Source of the DNA: Mesorhizobium sp. Root102
GTDB lineage: Bacteria; Pseudomonadota; Alphaproteobacteria; Rhizobiales; Rhizobiaceae
Length of the DNA: 64,000 bases
Assembly (NCBI RefSeq): GCF_001425625.1
Contig: NZ_LMCP01000048.1
Coordinates: 191,907 to 255,906, forward strand
Reading direction: 5' to 3'
The translations under genes and the position numbers were made by a program. Below the pieces are notes generated by a model, which saw only the letters and a list, made by a program, of their open reading frames with translations, was not told the DNA's origin and ran no database searches. Shown in pieces: positions 30,930-39,652 of this stretch. Numbering within the stretch: position 1 is the first letter of the stretch; every line of letters begins with the position of its first letter.

Positions 30930-31619
30930 TCAGCCCGAACCGAGAGGCACCACTTTGCCGTCGGCCAGCGTCACCCGCCGGTCCATGCGCGATGCCAGAT
31001 CGTGATTGTGGGTGGCGATCAGCGCCGCGAGGCCCGATTGCTTGACCAGCGCCGCCAGCGCCTCGAACACATAGGAGGCGGTGACCGGGTCGAGATTGCC
31101 GGTCGGCTCATCCGCCAGCAGCACCAGCGGCGCATTGGCGACCGCACGCGCAATGGCGACGCGCTGCTGCTCGCCGCCGGAGAGCTCGGACGGCCGGTGC
31201 GATGCGCGCTTGCCGATCTGCATGTAGTCGAGCAGCTGTGCCGCGCGCTCGGCCGCGTCCTTGCGGCTCAGCCCTTTGATGAGCTGCGGCATCATGATGT
31301 TTTCCAGCGCCGAGAATTCCGGCAGCAGGTGATGGAACTGGTAGACGAAGCCGACATCGTTGCGGCGGATCGCCGTGCGCTCGTCATCGGAGAGCCGCCC
31401 GCAGGCACGACCGGCCAGGATGACGTCGCCGGCGTCGGGACGCTCCAGCAGGCCGGCGGTGTGCAGCAGCGTCGACTTGCCGGTGCCGGACGGCGCCACC
31501 AGCGCCACCATCTCGCCGCGCTTCAGCGCGAAATCGGCGCCGTTGAGAATGGTGAGCTTGCGCGGCCCCTGGACATAGTGCCGCTCGACGCTCTTCAGCT
31601 CGATAATGACCTCGGCCAC
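30930..31619 (-). CDS. lolD: Lipoprotein-releasing ABC transporter ATPase
   Basis: A protein of 229 residues with a GTG start that overlaps the lolC stop (TAGTG). Walker A is VAPSGTGKST (residues 41-50), the signature is ELSGGEQQRVAIARA, Walker B LVLLADEPTGNLDP and the switch His THNHDLA. The LolD-type LIKGLSRKDAAERA and Q-loop FVYQFHHLLPEFSALENIMM segments support the assignment over other MacB-like ATPases. It powers release of outer-membrane lipoproteins by LolC. No gene is seen between it and the SOS promoter (30785-30929). Confidence 0.95.
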   Translation of the reverse strand: MAEVIIELKSVERHYVQGPRKLTILNGADFALKRGEMVALVAPSGTGKSTLLHTAGLLERPDAGDVILAGRACGRLSDDERTAIRRNDVGFVYQFHHLLPEFSALENIMMPQLIKGLSRKDAAERAAQLLDYMQIGKRASHRPSELSGGEQQRVAIARAVANAPLVLLADEPTGNLDPVTASYVFEALAALVKQSGLAALIATHNHDLASRMDRRVTLADGKVVPLGSG

Positions 31620-32905
31620 TACTCGTACCTCAAGGCTTCGACCGGATCGAGCCGGGCGGCCCGCCATGCCGGAAACACCGTTGCCAGGAAGGACAGACCG
31701 AGCGCCATCAGGATGACATAGGTCGTCTCGCGCGGATCCATCTTCGCCGGCAGCTGGCTGAGGAAATAGAGCTCCGGGTTGAACAGCACCTTGCCGGTCA
31801 TCCACGAGAAGAACTGGCGGATCGATTCGATGTTGGAGCAGATCAGCACGCCGAGCAGCACGCCGGCGAGCGTGCCCGTCACGCCGATCGCCGCCCCCGT
31901 CATCAGGAAGATGCGCAGGATCGCGCCGCGCGAGGCCCCCATCGTGCGCAGGATGGCAATATCATGCCCCTTGTCCTTCACCAGCATGATCAGGCCGGAG
32001 ATGATGTTCAGCGCCGCGACCAGCACGATCAGCGTCAGGATCATGAACATGACATTGCGCTCGACCTGCAGGGCGGAGAAGAAGGTCTCGTTGCGCTGGC
32101 GCCAGTCGACCATGTCGATCGGCCGTTGCGCCGCCGCCTCCACCTTCGGTTTCAGCGCGTCGACATCATCGGGATTGTCGACATAGATCTCGATCGTCTG
32201 CGCCCGCCCGTCCATGTTGAAATAAAGCTGAGCTTCGGTGAACGGCATGTAGACGATGGAGGTGTCGTATTCGGACATGCCGACTTCGAAGATCGCCGAG
32301 ATCTTGTAGCCCTTCATGCGCGGCGTCGTGCCAATCGGTGTCACGTCGCCGTCCGGCGAGATCAAGGTGATGGTGTCACCAAGCGTCAGGCCGAGATTCT
32401 CGGCCATGCGCTTGCCGATGGCAACGCCCTCGCCGCTGTCGAAATCGGCGATCGAGCCCTGTTTGATGTTGCTGGCGACGATGGCGATCTTGCCGAGGTC
32501 CTCGCCGCGTATGCCGCGCACCAGCGCTCCGGTTCCGCCGCCGACATTACCCTGCGCCAGCACCTGGCCGTCGATCAGCGGGATGGCGTATTTGACGCCG
32601 GGCACGCCGTTGATGCGGCTGGCGACCTGCGCGTAGTCCTCCAGCGGCGAATCGAGCGGCTGCACGATGAGATGGCCATTGACGCCGAGAATGCGCGTCA
32701 ACAGCTCCGCCCTGAAGCCGTTCATCACCGCCATCACCACGATCAGCGTGGCGACGCCCAGCATGATGCCGAGGAAAGAGATCGAGGCGATCACCGAGAT
32801 CACCGTCTCCTTGCGCCGCGAGCGCAAATAGCGCCACGCGACCATGCGCTCGAAGATGGAAAAGGGTCCGGCGCCCGCCGATCTTGCCGCCACCGCCTCG
32901 CTCAT
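31619..32905 (-). CDS. lolC: Lipoprotein-releasing system permease LolC/LolE
   Basis: A protein of 428 residues starting MSEAVAARSAGAGPFSIFER. It has the MacB/FtsX layout: an N-terminal membrane helix (VISVIASISFLGIMLGVATL), a periplasmic domain of about 220 residues with the LolC motif VRGIRGEDL, and three C-terminal helices ending in FPAWRAARLDPVEALRYE. A single LolC/E-type gene forms a homodimer with LolD in many Alphaproteobacteria. The ATG overlaps the proS stop (ATGA) and its stop overlaps the lolD start. Confidence 0.95.
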   Translation of the reverse strand: MSEAVAARSAGAGPFSIFERMVAWRYLRSRRKETVISVIASISFLGIMLGVATLIVVMAVMNGFRAELLTRILGVNGHLIVQPLDSPLEDYAQVASRINGVPGVKYAIPLIDGQVLAQGNVGGGTGALVRGIRGEDLGKIAIVASNIKQGSIADFDSGEGVAIGKRMAENLGLTLGDTITLISPDGDVTPIGTTPRMKGYKISAIFEVGMSEYDTSIVYMPFTEAQLYFNMDGRAQTIEIYVDNPDDVDALKPKVEAAAQRPIDMVDWRQRNETFFSALQVERNVMFMILTLIVLVAALNIISGLIMLVKDKGHDIAILRTMGASRGAILRIFLMTGAAIGVTGTLAGVLLGVLICSNIESIRQFFSWMTGKVLFNPELYFLSQLPAKMDPRETTYVILMALGLSFLATVFPAWRAARLDPVEALRYE

Positions 32906-34230
32906 GCGGCGACACCGAAGCGCTTTTTCGCGTCCGCGATCGGCAGCGTCTCGCGCTCGCCGGTCTTGCGATTCTTGATCTCGATCTCGCCGCTGGCCAC
33001 GCCACGCGGCCCGACGATCACTTGCCATGGCAGGCCGATCAGATCGGCGGTGGCGAACTTGCCGCCGGGCCGCTGGTCGGTGTCGTCGTAGAGCACGTCC
33101 TTGCCGGCGGCGACGAAAGCGGCATGCAGCTCGTCGCAGACGCGGTCGCACTCGGCGTCCCCCGCCTTCATGTTGATCAGCCCGATGTCGAACGGCGCCA
33201 CCGCTTCCGGCCAGATGATGCCGTTGTCGTCATGGCTGGCCTCGATGATCGCCGCGACCAGCCGCGACGGACCGATGCCGTAGGAGCCGCCGGAGACGAA
33301 ATGATCCTTGCCGTCGGGCCCGGTCACCTTGGCGCCCATGGGCTTCGAATATTTGTCGCCGAAATGGAAGATATGGCCGACCTCGATGCCGCGCGCCGAA
33401 ACCTTGTCGGTTTCGCCGATCTTTTCCCACGCCGCCTCGTCATGCATCTCGTCGGTGGCGGCGTAGGGCGTCGTCCATGTCTTGACGATGCCGGCGATCT
33501 CGGCGTCGTTGGCAAAATCGGTATTGGCGCCGGGTACATCAAGCGAAAGATAGTCGCGGTGGCAGAAGACCTGGCTCTCGCCGGTGTCGGCGAGGATGAT
33601 GAATTCATGGCTGAGATCGCCGCCGATCGGCCCGGTGTCGGCCCGCATCGGTATAGCCTGCAGCCCCATGCGCGTGAAGGTCCTGAGATAGGACACGAAC
33701 ATCCTGTTGTAGGCCGCCTTGGCGCCCTCGAAGTCGAGGTCGAAGGAATAGGCGTCCTTCATCAGGAATTCGCGCGACCGCATGACGCCGAAGCGCGGCC
33801 GCACCTCGTCGCGGAACTTCCACTGGATGTGGTAGAGATTGAGCGGCAGGTCCTTGTAGGACTTCACATAGGCGCGGACGATCTCGGTGACCACTTCCTC
33901 ATTGGTCGGGCCGTAGAGCATGTCGCGGTCCTGCCGGTCCTTGATGCGCAGCATCTCCTTGCCGTAGTCGTCATAGCGGCCGCTTTCGCGCCACAGATCG
34001 GCCGACTGGATGGTCGGCATAAGGATTTCTAGCGCCCCGGCGCGATTCTGTTCCTCGCGGATGATGCGGCAGACCTTGTCCAGAACCCGCTTGCCGAGCG
34101 GCAGCCACGAGAAACTGCCCTGCCCCTGCTGGCGGATCATGCCGGCGCGCAGCATCAGCCGGTGCGAGACGATCTCGGCCTCGCGCGGATTTTCTTTGAG
34201 GATGGGCAGGAAATAGCGCGACAAACGCAT
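32902..34230 (-). CDS. proS: Prolyl-tRNA synthetase
   Basis: A protein of 442 residues, the short form without the editing domain that is normal in Alphaproteobacteria. Class II motifs are ASHRLMLRAGMIRQQGQGSF, GPTNEEVVTEI (motif 2 region), YHIQWKFRDEVRPRFGVMRS and GGSYGIGPSRLVAAIIE (motif 3). It charges tRNA-Pro. It heads the proS-lolC-lolD operon. The start at 34230 gives the standard N-terminus MRLSRYFLPILKENP. Confidence 0.97.
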   Translation of the reverse strand: MRLSRYFLPILKENPREAEIVSHRLMLRAGMIRQQGQGSFSWLPLGKRVLDKVCRIIREEQNRAGALEILMPTIQSADLWRESGRYDDYGKEMLRIKDRQDRDMLYGPTNEEVVTEIVRAYVKSYKDLPLNLYHIQWKFRDEVRPRFGVMRSREFLMKDAYSFDLDFEGAKAAYNRMFVSYLRTFTRMGLQAIPMRADTGPIGGDLSHEFIILADTGESQVFCHRDYLSLDVPGANTDFANDAEIAGIVKTWTTPYAATDEMHDEAAWEKIGETDKVSARGIEVGHIFHFGDKYSKPMGAKVTGPDGKDHFVSGGSYGIGPSRLVAAIIEASHDDNGIIWPEAVAPFDIGLINMKAGDAECDRVCDELHAAFVAAGKDVLYDDTDQRPGGKFATADLIGLPWQVIVGPRGVASGEIEIKNRKTGERETLPIADAKKRFGVAA

Positions 34231-34438
34231 GGACTGGTCCGTGAGTGAGGATGGCCGCGTCAGAATCGGCGCGACTTTGGCTTGCTTGACCCGGCTTCAT
34301 AGCCATTTCATGGCGGAATGGGAACCCAAACCCGGCGGCGCAGTGCCGCACGCCTCTTACTGGACGTTTCGAAAGCAAAGCCTGCCATACTATTGTGCAG
34401 TGCAGCACGAGAATGCCTGTTTCGAGGCAAAATTCTTC

Positions 34439-34466
34439 GTGACATTTTCATTCGCGTTAGGCTAAT
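34439..34466 (+). promoter_or_regulatory. Promoter of putative sRNA
   Basis: GTGACA (34439-34444) and GCTAAT (34461-34466) are separated by 16 bp, with an AT-rich spacer. The predicted start is near 34473, and a strong terminator lies 120-150 bp downstream. Confidence 0.5.
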
Positions 34467-34472
34467 GTGCCC

Positions 34473-34623
34473 CGATAACCGAGAGGGCAGAAAAAAATCT
34501 GCTCTCCTACGCGGTCAAAGTCTTGGGAGGATGCGATCTAGGCGCGGTTACTCGCTGCCGCCGGAAACCGGAAACAGATCGGACGCGTTTAAATTGCAAG
34601 GCCTTGTGCCTTGCATTTTTTTT
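34473..34623 (+). ncRNA. Putative small RNA, about 150 nt
   Basis: A rightward transcript is predicted from the promoter at 34439-34466 to the terminator at 34596-34623. It contains a second hairpin (GAGAGGGCAGA / TCTGCTCTC with one bulge, 34481-34506) and a G-rich stretch CTTGGGAGGATGCG that could pair with pyrimidine-rich sites. No open frame with a ribosome binding site lies inside. I cannot match it to a named rhizobial sRNA family. Confidence 0.55.
34596..34623 (+). terminator. Rho-independent terminator
   Basis: A perfect 7-bp stem GCAAGGC / GCCTTGC with loop CTTGT is followed by A and nine T residues. On the plus strand no protein gene precedes it, which supports a small RNA. Confidence 0.9.
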
Positions 34624-34780
34624 GAGCAATCATCTGCTTAGCGCAATGCGTTGCCAAACCACCTTACCCTGCGTCAGCACGCCCCCGACCACAAAACGGC
34701 ACGGCATTTCCGTTCGAAACCGCGCATGGTTCCTACGGATGAAAACGTCTTTGCCGGACAGTCTATTTGGGCCCGACAGC

Positions 34781-35065
34781 CTATTTGGCTGGCGTCTGGC
34801 CGAAATCCGGCACGATGTGCGGGATGTCGTTGAGGCTGTATCCCAGGCCATGCGTCAGGCCATAGAAAATGCCCATCAGGATCGCGGTGGCGACGGTGGT
34901 GCGGATCACGGCGCGCAGCATGTGGGGGCCGCGCGGCGCGCTTGGAACCGTACCCAGCGTCACATCATGATCGTCGTCCTGCGTCTTCACGCTGAACGGC
35001 AGCACGGCAAACAGCACCACCCACCAGGTCGCGAAAAACAGGGCGGTGAACGAAACCCAGCTCAT
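34781..35065 (-). CDS. DUF1467 family membrane protein
   Basis: A protein of 94 residues with two membrane helices (FTALFFATWWVVLFAVLPFS, TTVATAILMGIFYGLTHGLG). The sequence LPFSVKTQDDDHDVTLGTVP is the DUF1467 hallmark. This family is alphaproteobacterial, of unknown function, and is regularly encoded after the epimerase gene, as here (ATGA overlap). Confidence 0.92.
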   Translation of the reverse strand: MSWVSFTALFFATWWVVLFAVLPFSVKTQDDDHDVTLGTVPSAPRGPHMLRAVIRTTVATAILMGIFYGLTHGLGYSLNDIPHIVPDFGQTPAK

Positions 35066-35466
35066 GATTGCTCCAGTTCGATCAGCGTGCCGAAGAAATC
35101 CTTCGGATGCAGGAACAGCACCGGCTTGCCATGGGCGCCGATCTTCGGGTTGCCGTCGCCCAGCACGCGGGCGCCGGCAGCCTTGAGCTTGTCCCGCGCT
35201 GCCAGGATGTCGTCGACCTCGTAGCAAAGATGGTGCATGCCGCCGGAAGGGTTCTTCGCCAGGAAGGCGGCGATCGGCGACCCCTCGCCCAAAGGCTCCA
35301 GGAGTTCGATCTTGGTGTTGCCGACATTGACGAACACCACCGTGACGCCATGCTCCGGCAGCGCCTGCGGTTCGGTCACTTCGGCGCCGAGCGTGTCGCG
35401 ATAGGCGGCGACGGCAGCCGTCAGCTCCGGCACCGCAAGCGCGACATGGTTCAGACGTCCGAGCAT
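35062..35466 (-). CDS. mce: Methylmalonyl-CoA epimerase
   Basis: A protein of 134 residues of the glyoxalase/VOC fold: LGRLNHVALAVPELTAAVAA with metal-binding His, KIELLEPLGEGSPIAAFLAK, GGMHHLCYEVDDI with the second His pair, and FGTLIELEQ with the metal Glu. It interconverts the (R) and (S) forms of methylmalonyl-CoA, which links propionyl-CoA to the B12-dependent mutase. It lies between ribonuclease J and the DUF1467 gene, a conserved rhizobial order. Confidence 0.94.
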   Translation of the reverse strand: MLGRLNHVALAVPELTAAVAAYRDTLGAEVTEPQALPEHGVTVVFVNVGNTKIELLEPLGEGSPIAAFLAKNPSGGMHHLCYEVDDILAARDKLKAAGARVLGDGNPKIGAHGKPVLFLHPKDFFGTLIELEQS

Positions 35467-35492
35467 AAAATATTCCGAAAGCTAGGGGAGCA

Positions 35493-35576
35493 GGGGAATA
35501 AGGGAGTATGTGAGTAGGGAAAAACAAGTTGATGCAACAATTTGCCTTCCCTATTTCCCTACTCCCGTATTCCCTT
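35493..35576. repeat. Long imperfect inverted repeat between rnj and mce
   Basis: The left arm GGGGAATAAGGGAGTATGTG then AGTAGGGAAA pairs with the right arm TTCCCTATTTCCCTACTCCC then GTATTCCCT, separated by about 24 bp. It may stabilise mRNA or attenuate between rnj and mce, or be a dispersed palindromic unit. It ends just before the rnj stop codon. Confidence 0.7.
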
Positions 35577-35578
35577 CG

Positions 35579-37249
35579 TCACCTTGTGACGAATACAGTC
35601 ACCAGCGGTTTCTTGCCCCAGGCTTCGTTGGCGGCGCCGCGCACGGCGCGCCTTACCGCCTCTTGCACCATGTCCAGGTCTTTTCGGCGCTGACGGGGGA
35701 TCGAGTCCACCGCGCCGATTGCCGCATCGATCATCAGGTCCTCGAGCGCGTCGCCACGGCCATCGGCCTCGGCGACGCCGATGGCGACCAGATCGGGGTC
35801 TCCGGCAAGCTCATATTTGTCGTCGAGCACGACATTGACCGCGACATGGCCGGCAAAGGACAGTTTGCGCCGGTCGCGGATGCCCATCGCCTGGTCGGTG
35901 CCGATCAGCCTGCCGTCCTTGTAGACGCGGCCGAACGGCACCTGGTCGATGATGGTCGCAGGGCCGGGAGCGAGCCTCAGCATGTCGCCGTCGCGCACCT
36001 GCGCCACCTGGCCGATGCCGGACGTCGACATCAGCGATCCCTGCGCCACCAGATGCGCCGCCTCGCCATGCACGGGAACGCCGATCTGCGGCCGCACCCA
36101 TTCATACATCTTGCGCAATTCGCTGCGCCGCGGATGGCCGGAGACATGCACCAGCGCGTCGCCATCCTCGATGATCTTGATACCGAGGTCGATGAGACGG
36201 TTCTTGATCTCGAGGATCGCCTTCTCGTTGCCGGGAATGGTACGCGAGGAAAACACCACCGTATCGCCTGCCGTCAGCGACACGGACTTCATCTCTTCGC
36301 GCGACAGCTTGGCCAGTGCGGCAAGCGGCTCGCCCTGGCTACCGGTGCAGATGATGACCAGGTTTTCACGCGGGATGAAGCCAAAATCCTCCTCGGCGAT
36401 GAACTCCGGCAGACCGTCCATGTAGCCGAGTTCGCCAGCCACATCGATGACCCGCTTCAGCGAGCGGCCGAGCACCAGGCACTGGCGGCCGGCATCGCGT
36501 GCAGCCCTGGCTATGGAGACGATGCGTCCGACATTGGAGGAAAACGTGGTGACGGCGACGCGGCCCTTGGCAGCCTGGATGACGCCCTTGAGGCCTTCGC
36601 CCACGGCCACTTCCGAAGGCGACTCGCCTTCGCGCAGCGCATTGGTCGAATCGCAGATCAGCGCCAGGACGCCCTTGTCGCCATAGGCTCGGAAACGCGC
36701 CTCGTCGGTCTTCGGCCCGATCGTCGGCTCCGGATCGATCTTCCAGTCACCGGTGTGGATAACGGTGCCGGCCGGCGAGGTGATCGCCAGCGACATCGGT
36801 TCGGGGATCGAGTGCGCGACAGGAATGGCTTCGATCTCGAAGGGGCCGACGGTGAATTTTTCCCCCGCTTTGTAGATCGTGACCGGTATTTTCGGCGCGC
36901 CCTGCTCGCCTTGCCGCTTGGCTTCGAGCAAGCCGGCGCTGAACGGCGTCATCCAGACCGGCGCCTTCAGCTTCGGCCAGGTGTCGAGCAGCGCGCCGTA
37001 ATGGTCTTCATGCGCATGCGTGATGATGATGCCGCGCAGATTGGCGAGGTTCTCCTCGATGAAGCGCGTGTCGGGCAGCACAAGGTCGACGCCGGGCAGA
37101 CTGGCATCAGGGAAGGTCACACCGACATCGATGACGATCCATTCGCGCGCACTGGGCGGGCCGTAGCCGTAAAGTGCGAAGTTCATGCCGATCTCGCCGA
37201 CGCCGCCGAGCGGCACGAAGACGAGTTCGGCGTTTTCCGCTTTCGCCAT
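35579..37249 (-). CDS. rnj: Ribonuclease J
   Basis: A protein of 556 residues starting MAKAENAELVFVPLGGVGEI, with AAGGGA 7 bp upstream. The metallo-beta-lactamase signature is IIITHAHEDHYGALLDTW (HAHEDH at 78-83), with further metal ligands in VIHTGDWKID and LICDSTNALREGES. The beta-CASP part includes TTFSSNVGRI and VIICTGSQGEPLAAL, followed by the C-terminal HVSGHPRRSELRKMYEWVRP. It degrades and matures RNA with 5'-exo and endonuclease action. The frame extends upstream but without a ribosome binding site. Confidence 0.96.
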   Translation of the reverse strand: MAKAENAELVFVPLGGVGEIGMNFALYGYGPPSAREWIVIDVGVTFPDASLPGVDLVLPDTRFIEENLANLRGIIITHAHEDHYGALLDTWPKLKAPVWMTPFSAGLLEAKRQGEQGAPKIPVTIYKAGEKFTVGPFEIEAIPVAHSIPEPMSLAITSPAGTVIHTGDWKIDPEPTIGPKTDEARFRAYGDKGVLALICDSTNALREGESPSEVAVGEGLKGVIQAAKGRVAVTTFSSNVGRIVSIARAARDAGRQCLVLGRSLKRVIDVAGELGYMDGLPEFIAEEDFGFIPRENLVIICTGSQGEPLAALAKLSREEMKSVSLTAGDTVVFSSRTIPGNEKAILEIKNRLIDLGIKIIEDGDALVHVSGHPRRSELRKMYEWVRPQIGVPVHGEAAHLVAQGSLMSTSGIGQVAQVRDGDMLRLAPGPATIIDQVPFGRVYKDGRLIGTDQAMGIRDRRKLSFAGHVAVNVVLDDKYELAGDPDLVAIGVAEADGRGDALEDLMIDAAIGAVDSIPRQRRKDLDMVQEAVRRAVRGAANEAWGKKPLVTVFVTR

Positions 37250-37333
37250 GATTTTTCCCTTCCTGGCCCTCAGGCCAAGTCCATAAAGCAATTCCAGGAA
37301 AAGTGTGTAACGGGTTTTCCCACAGGAATTGCT

Positions 37334-37373
37334 AAAAAAACAAACACTTAGAGCCGTTTGTGAACGGCTCTAA
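37334..37373 (-). terminator. Strong terminator after birA (end of the nuo-birA operon)
   Basis: On the minus strand, a perfect 11-bp stem TTAGAGCCGTT / AACGGCTCTAA with a 4-nt loop is followed by GTGTTTGTTTTTTTAG. It closes the long leftward operon just after the birA stop and before rnj, which therefore needs its own promoter. Confidence 0.93.
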
Positions 37374-38191
37374 GCTCTGGCCGAAGCGACCGCGCCGAAA
37401 TGCACGTCGCCGGCGGCTATCGTCAGAACCGAACCTTCATCGTCGCGGATCACGAAACGGCAGTCCTCGTCAATGGTTTCAAACACCCCACGCACCACAT
37501 TACCGTCAATTCTGACAGCAACCTCGCCGCCGAGCCCCGCCGCGCGAGCCAACCACCGTCGCCTGATGGCGGCAAGTCCGCGCCCCTCATCCCACAACCG
37601 GGCATTCTCGCTCCAGGCATCCGACAGCGCTAGGAACAGTGTTTCCGCATCGCATGCCGCACCCAGCGCGCGCAAGGATGTTGCGGGATAAGGCAAATCC
37701 TCGGGGTATGCCACCACATTGACGCCGATGCCGACCGCCACTGCGAAACGGCCGCCTTCCAGGATCGCCGATTCCAGCAGGATGCCGGCCAGCTTGGCGC
37801 CGGAGGCAAGCACGTCATTCGGCCATTTCAGCTCGAAACGGTTTTTTCCTTCGCTGCCACCGTCAAGGCCTATGGCGATCCGGCCCTTCGGCACCACGGC
37901 GTCGAGCGCGTCCGCCAGCGCCAGTCCGGCGACGAAGCCCAGCGTTGCGGCAAGGCGAAGTTCTGCCCTGGTGATGACGAGCAGCGTCGCCGCGAGGTTG
38001 CCTTCGGGGGTCGCCCACACACGGCCCCGCCGGCCGCGCCCGCTTTCCTGCTTCTTGGAAACGACCCACAATTTGCCCGGGTCGCCTGCCCTTGCGTGAT
38101 CCAGTGCCAGCGCATTGGTGGAGCCGACACTGTCATGCGCCTCGAGCCGGAACCCTTCCGACGCCGAGGTTGGAGCCAGCCGAAATGCCAT
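37370..38191 (-). CDS. birA: Biotin-[acetyl-CoA carboxylase] ligase
   Basis: A protein of 273 residues, ligase only, without the N-terminal repressor domain of the E. coli protein. Motifs are HDSVGSTNALALDHA, KQESGRGRRGRVWATPEGNL (biotinyl-AMP binding), RFELKWPNDVLASGAKLAGI and VAVGIGVNVVAYP. It attaches biotin to carboxylases. The ATG at 38191 lies 5 bp from the nuoN stop, so it is co-transcribed with complex I genes, a common rhizobial arrangement. Confidence 0.94.
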   Translation of the reverse strand: MAFRLAPTSASEGFRLEAHDSVGSTNALALDHARAGDPGKLWVVSKKQESGRGRRGRVWATPEGNLAATLLVITRAELRLAATLGFVAGLALADALDAVVPKGRIAIGLDGGSEGKNRFELKWPNDVLASGAKLAGILLESAILEGGRFAVAVGIGVNVVAYPEDLPYPATSLRALGAACDAETLFLALSDAWSENARLWDEGRGLAAIRRRWLARAAGLGGEVAVRIDGNVVRGVFETIDEDCRFVIRDDEGSVLTIAAGDVHFGAVASARA

Positions 38192-38196
38192 GCCGG

Positions 38197-39633
38197 CTAG
38201 AAAAACGTCTTGGCGGCGGCTTCGGCATAGGTGCCGATCGGTCCGCCGATCAGCACATAAAACAGCACGAAGGCGCCGGAGACGCCGAGCACGACACGCA
38301 ATTCCGTCGCCATCGGCACAAAGCCGCCGACCGGTTCGTCGAACCACATGATCTTGATGATGCGCAGGTAATAATAGGCGCCCACCACCGAGGCCAGCAC
38401 GCCGATGATCGCCAGCGCGTAGAGATGGGCGTTGATGGCGGCGAGGAAGACGTACCACTTCCCCCAGAAACCGGCGAGCGGCGGGATGCCGGCCAGCGAG
38501 AACATCAGGATGGTCAGGATCGTCGCCATGATCGGATTGGTCGACGACAGGCCGGCCAGATCGCTGATCTGCTCGACATTGCCTTCCTTGCGCCGCATGG
38601 CGAGGATAAAGGCGAAAGTGCCGAGCGTCATCACCAGATAGATCAGCATGTAGATGGCAACGCCGCGCACGCCGGCCTGGCTGTTGGCGGCAAGGCCGAC
38701 CAGCGCGTAGCCCATATGGCCGATCGAGGAATAGGCCATCAGCCGTTTGATGTTGGTCTGGCCGATGGCAGCAAAAGCGCCCAGCGCCATCGAGGCGATG
38801 GAGATGAAGACGATAATCTGCTGCCAGTCGGAGGCGATCGGCTTGAACGCGCCCATGGTGGCGCGCACCATCAGCGCCATCGCCGCCATCTTCGGTGCCG
38901 CCGCCAGGAAGGCCGTCACCGGCGTCGGTGCGCCCTCATAGACGTCCGGCGTCCACATGTGGAACGGCACCGCCGAAATCTTGAATGCAAGGCCGGCCAG
39001 CACGAAGACCAGGCCGAAGACGAGGCCAAGCTGGCGCTCGCCGCTGCCCAGCGCCGAAGCGATCTCCTGGAAGCCGGTGTTGCCGGTGTAGCCATAGACC
39101 AGGCTGATGCCGTAGAGCAGCATGCCCGACGACAGCGCGCCGAGGACGAAATATTTGAGGCCAGCCTCGGTCGAACGCAGATTGTCGCGATTGATCGCGC
39201 ACAGCACGTAGATCGCCAGCGACTGCAGCTCGAGGCCGAGATAGAGCCCGATCATGCTGTTGGCCGAGATCATCAGCATCATGCCGAGCGTGCTGAGCAG
39301 CACCAGCACCGAATATTCGAACTTGTCGAAATGCTCCGCCCTGGCGAAGCGCATCGACATCGCCAGCGTCACCGCCGAGCCGACCAGCGCCAGCACCTTC
39401 ATGAAACGGGCAAAGGAATCCTGGATGAAGGCATTGCCATAGGCGCTGCCCTGCCCGGTTTGGAAGATCAGCCAGGCGCCCGCGACCACCAGCACGGCGA
39501 CGGCAAGGCCGGTCACCGTGTTGGCGGTGTTGGCGCGCGAATAGGCGCCGACCATCAGCAGCGCCAGCGCGCCGACGGCAAGGATCAGCTCTGGCGTCGA
39601 GAGCGACAGGCTGGAGAGAAGGTCCGGCGTCAT
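38197..39633 (-). CDS. nuoN: NADH-quinone oxidoreductase subunit N
   Basis: A protein of 478 residues with about 14 membrane helices, one of three antiporter-like proton-pumping subunits of complex I. Landmarks are LYLGLELQSLAIYVLCAINR, LAFKISAVPFHMWTPDVYEG (with the key Lys and HMWTPDVYEG) and SSIGHMGYALVG. It starts at MTPDLLSSLSLSTPELILAV, 19 bp after the nuoM stop. Confidence 0.97.
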   Translation of the reverse strand: MTPDLLSSLSLSTPELILAVGALALLMVGAYSRANTANTVTGLAVAVLVVAGAWLIFQTGQGSAYGNAFIQDSFARFMKVLALVGSAVTLAMSMRFARAEHFDKFEYSVLVLLSTLGMMLMISANSMIGLYLGLELQSLAIYVLCAINRDNLRSTEAGLKYFVLGALSSGMLLYGISLVYGYTGNTGFQEIASALGSGERQLGLVFGLVFVLAGLAFKISAVPFHMWTPDVYEGAPTPVTAFLAAAPKMAAMALMVRATMGAFKPIASDWQQIIVFISIASMALGAFAAIGQTNIKRLMAYSSIGHMGYALVGLAANSQAGVRGVAIYMLIYLVMTLGTFAFILAMRRKEGNVEQISDLAGLSSTNPIMATILTILMFSLAGIPPLAGFWGKWYVFLAAINAHLYALAIIGVLASVVGAYYYLRIIKIMWFDEPVGGFVPMATELRVVLGVSGAFVLFYVLIGGPIGTYAEAAAKTFF

Positions 39634-39652
39634 GGTTCGCAAAACCCCTGGG

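Larger units (their letters stand above)
34231..34780. other. 550-bp intergenic region with sRNA locus
   Basis: There is no credible protein gene. It must hold the leftward proS promoter, a rightward promoter-terminator pair (see 34439 and 34473), and a dyad GTGCAGTGCAGCAC at 34395-34408 that could bind a regulator. Downstream of the terminator (34624-34780) nothing is recognised. Confidence 0.6.

Noticed and set aside
34229..34465. Plus-strand frame of 78 codons next to proS
   Set aside because: It has no ribosome binding site, lies over the proS promoter region and ends before the sRNA; its composition is not protein-like.
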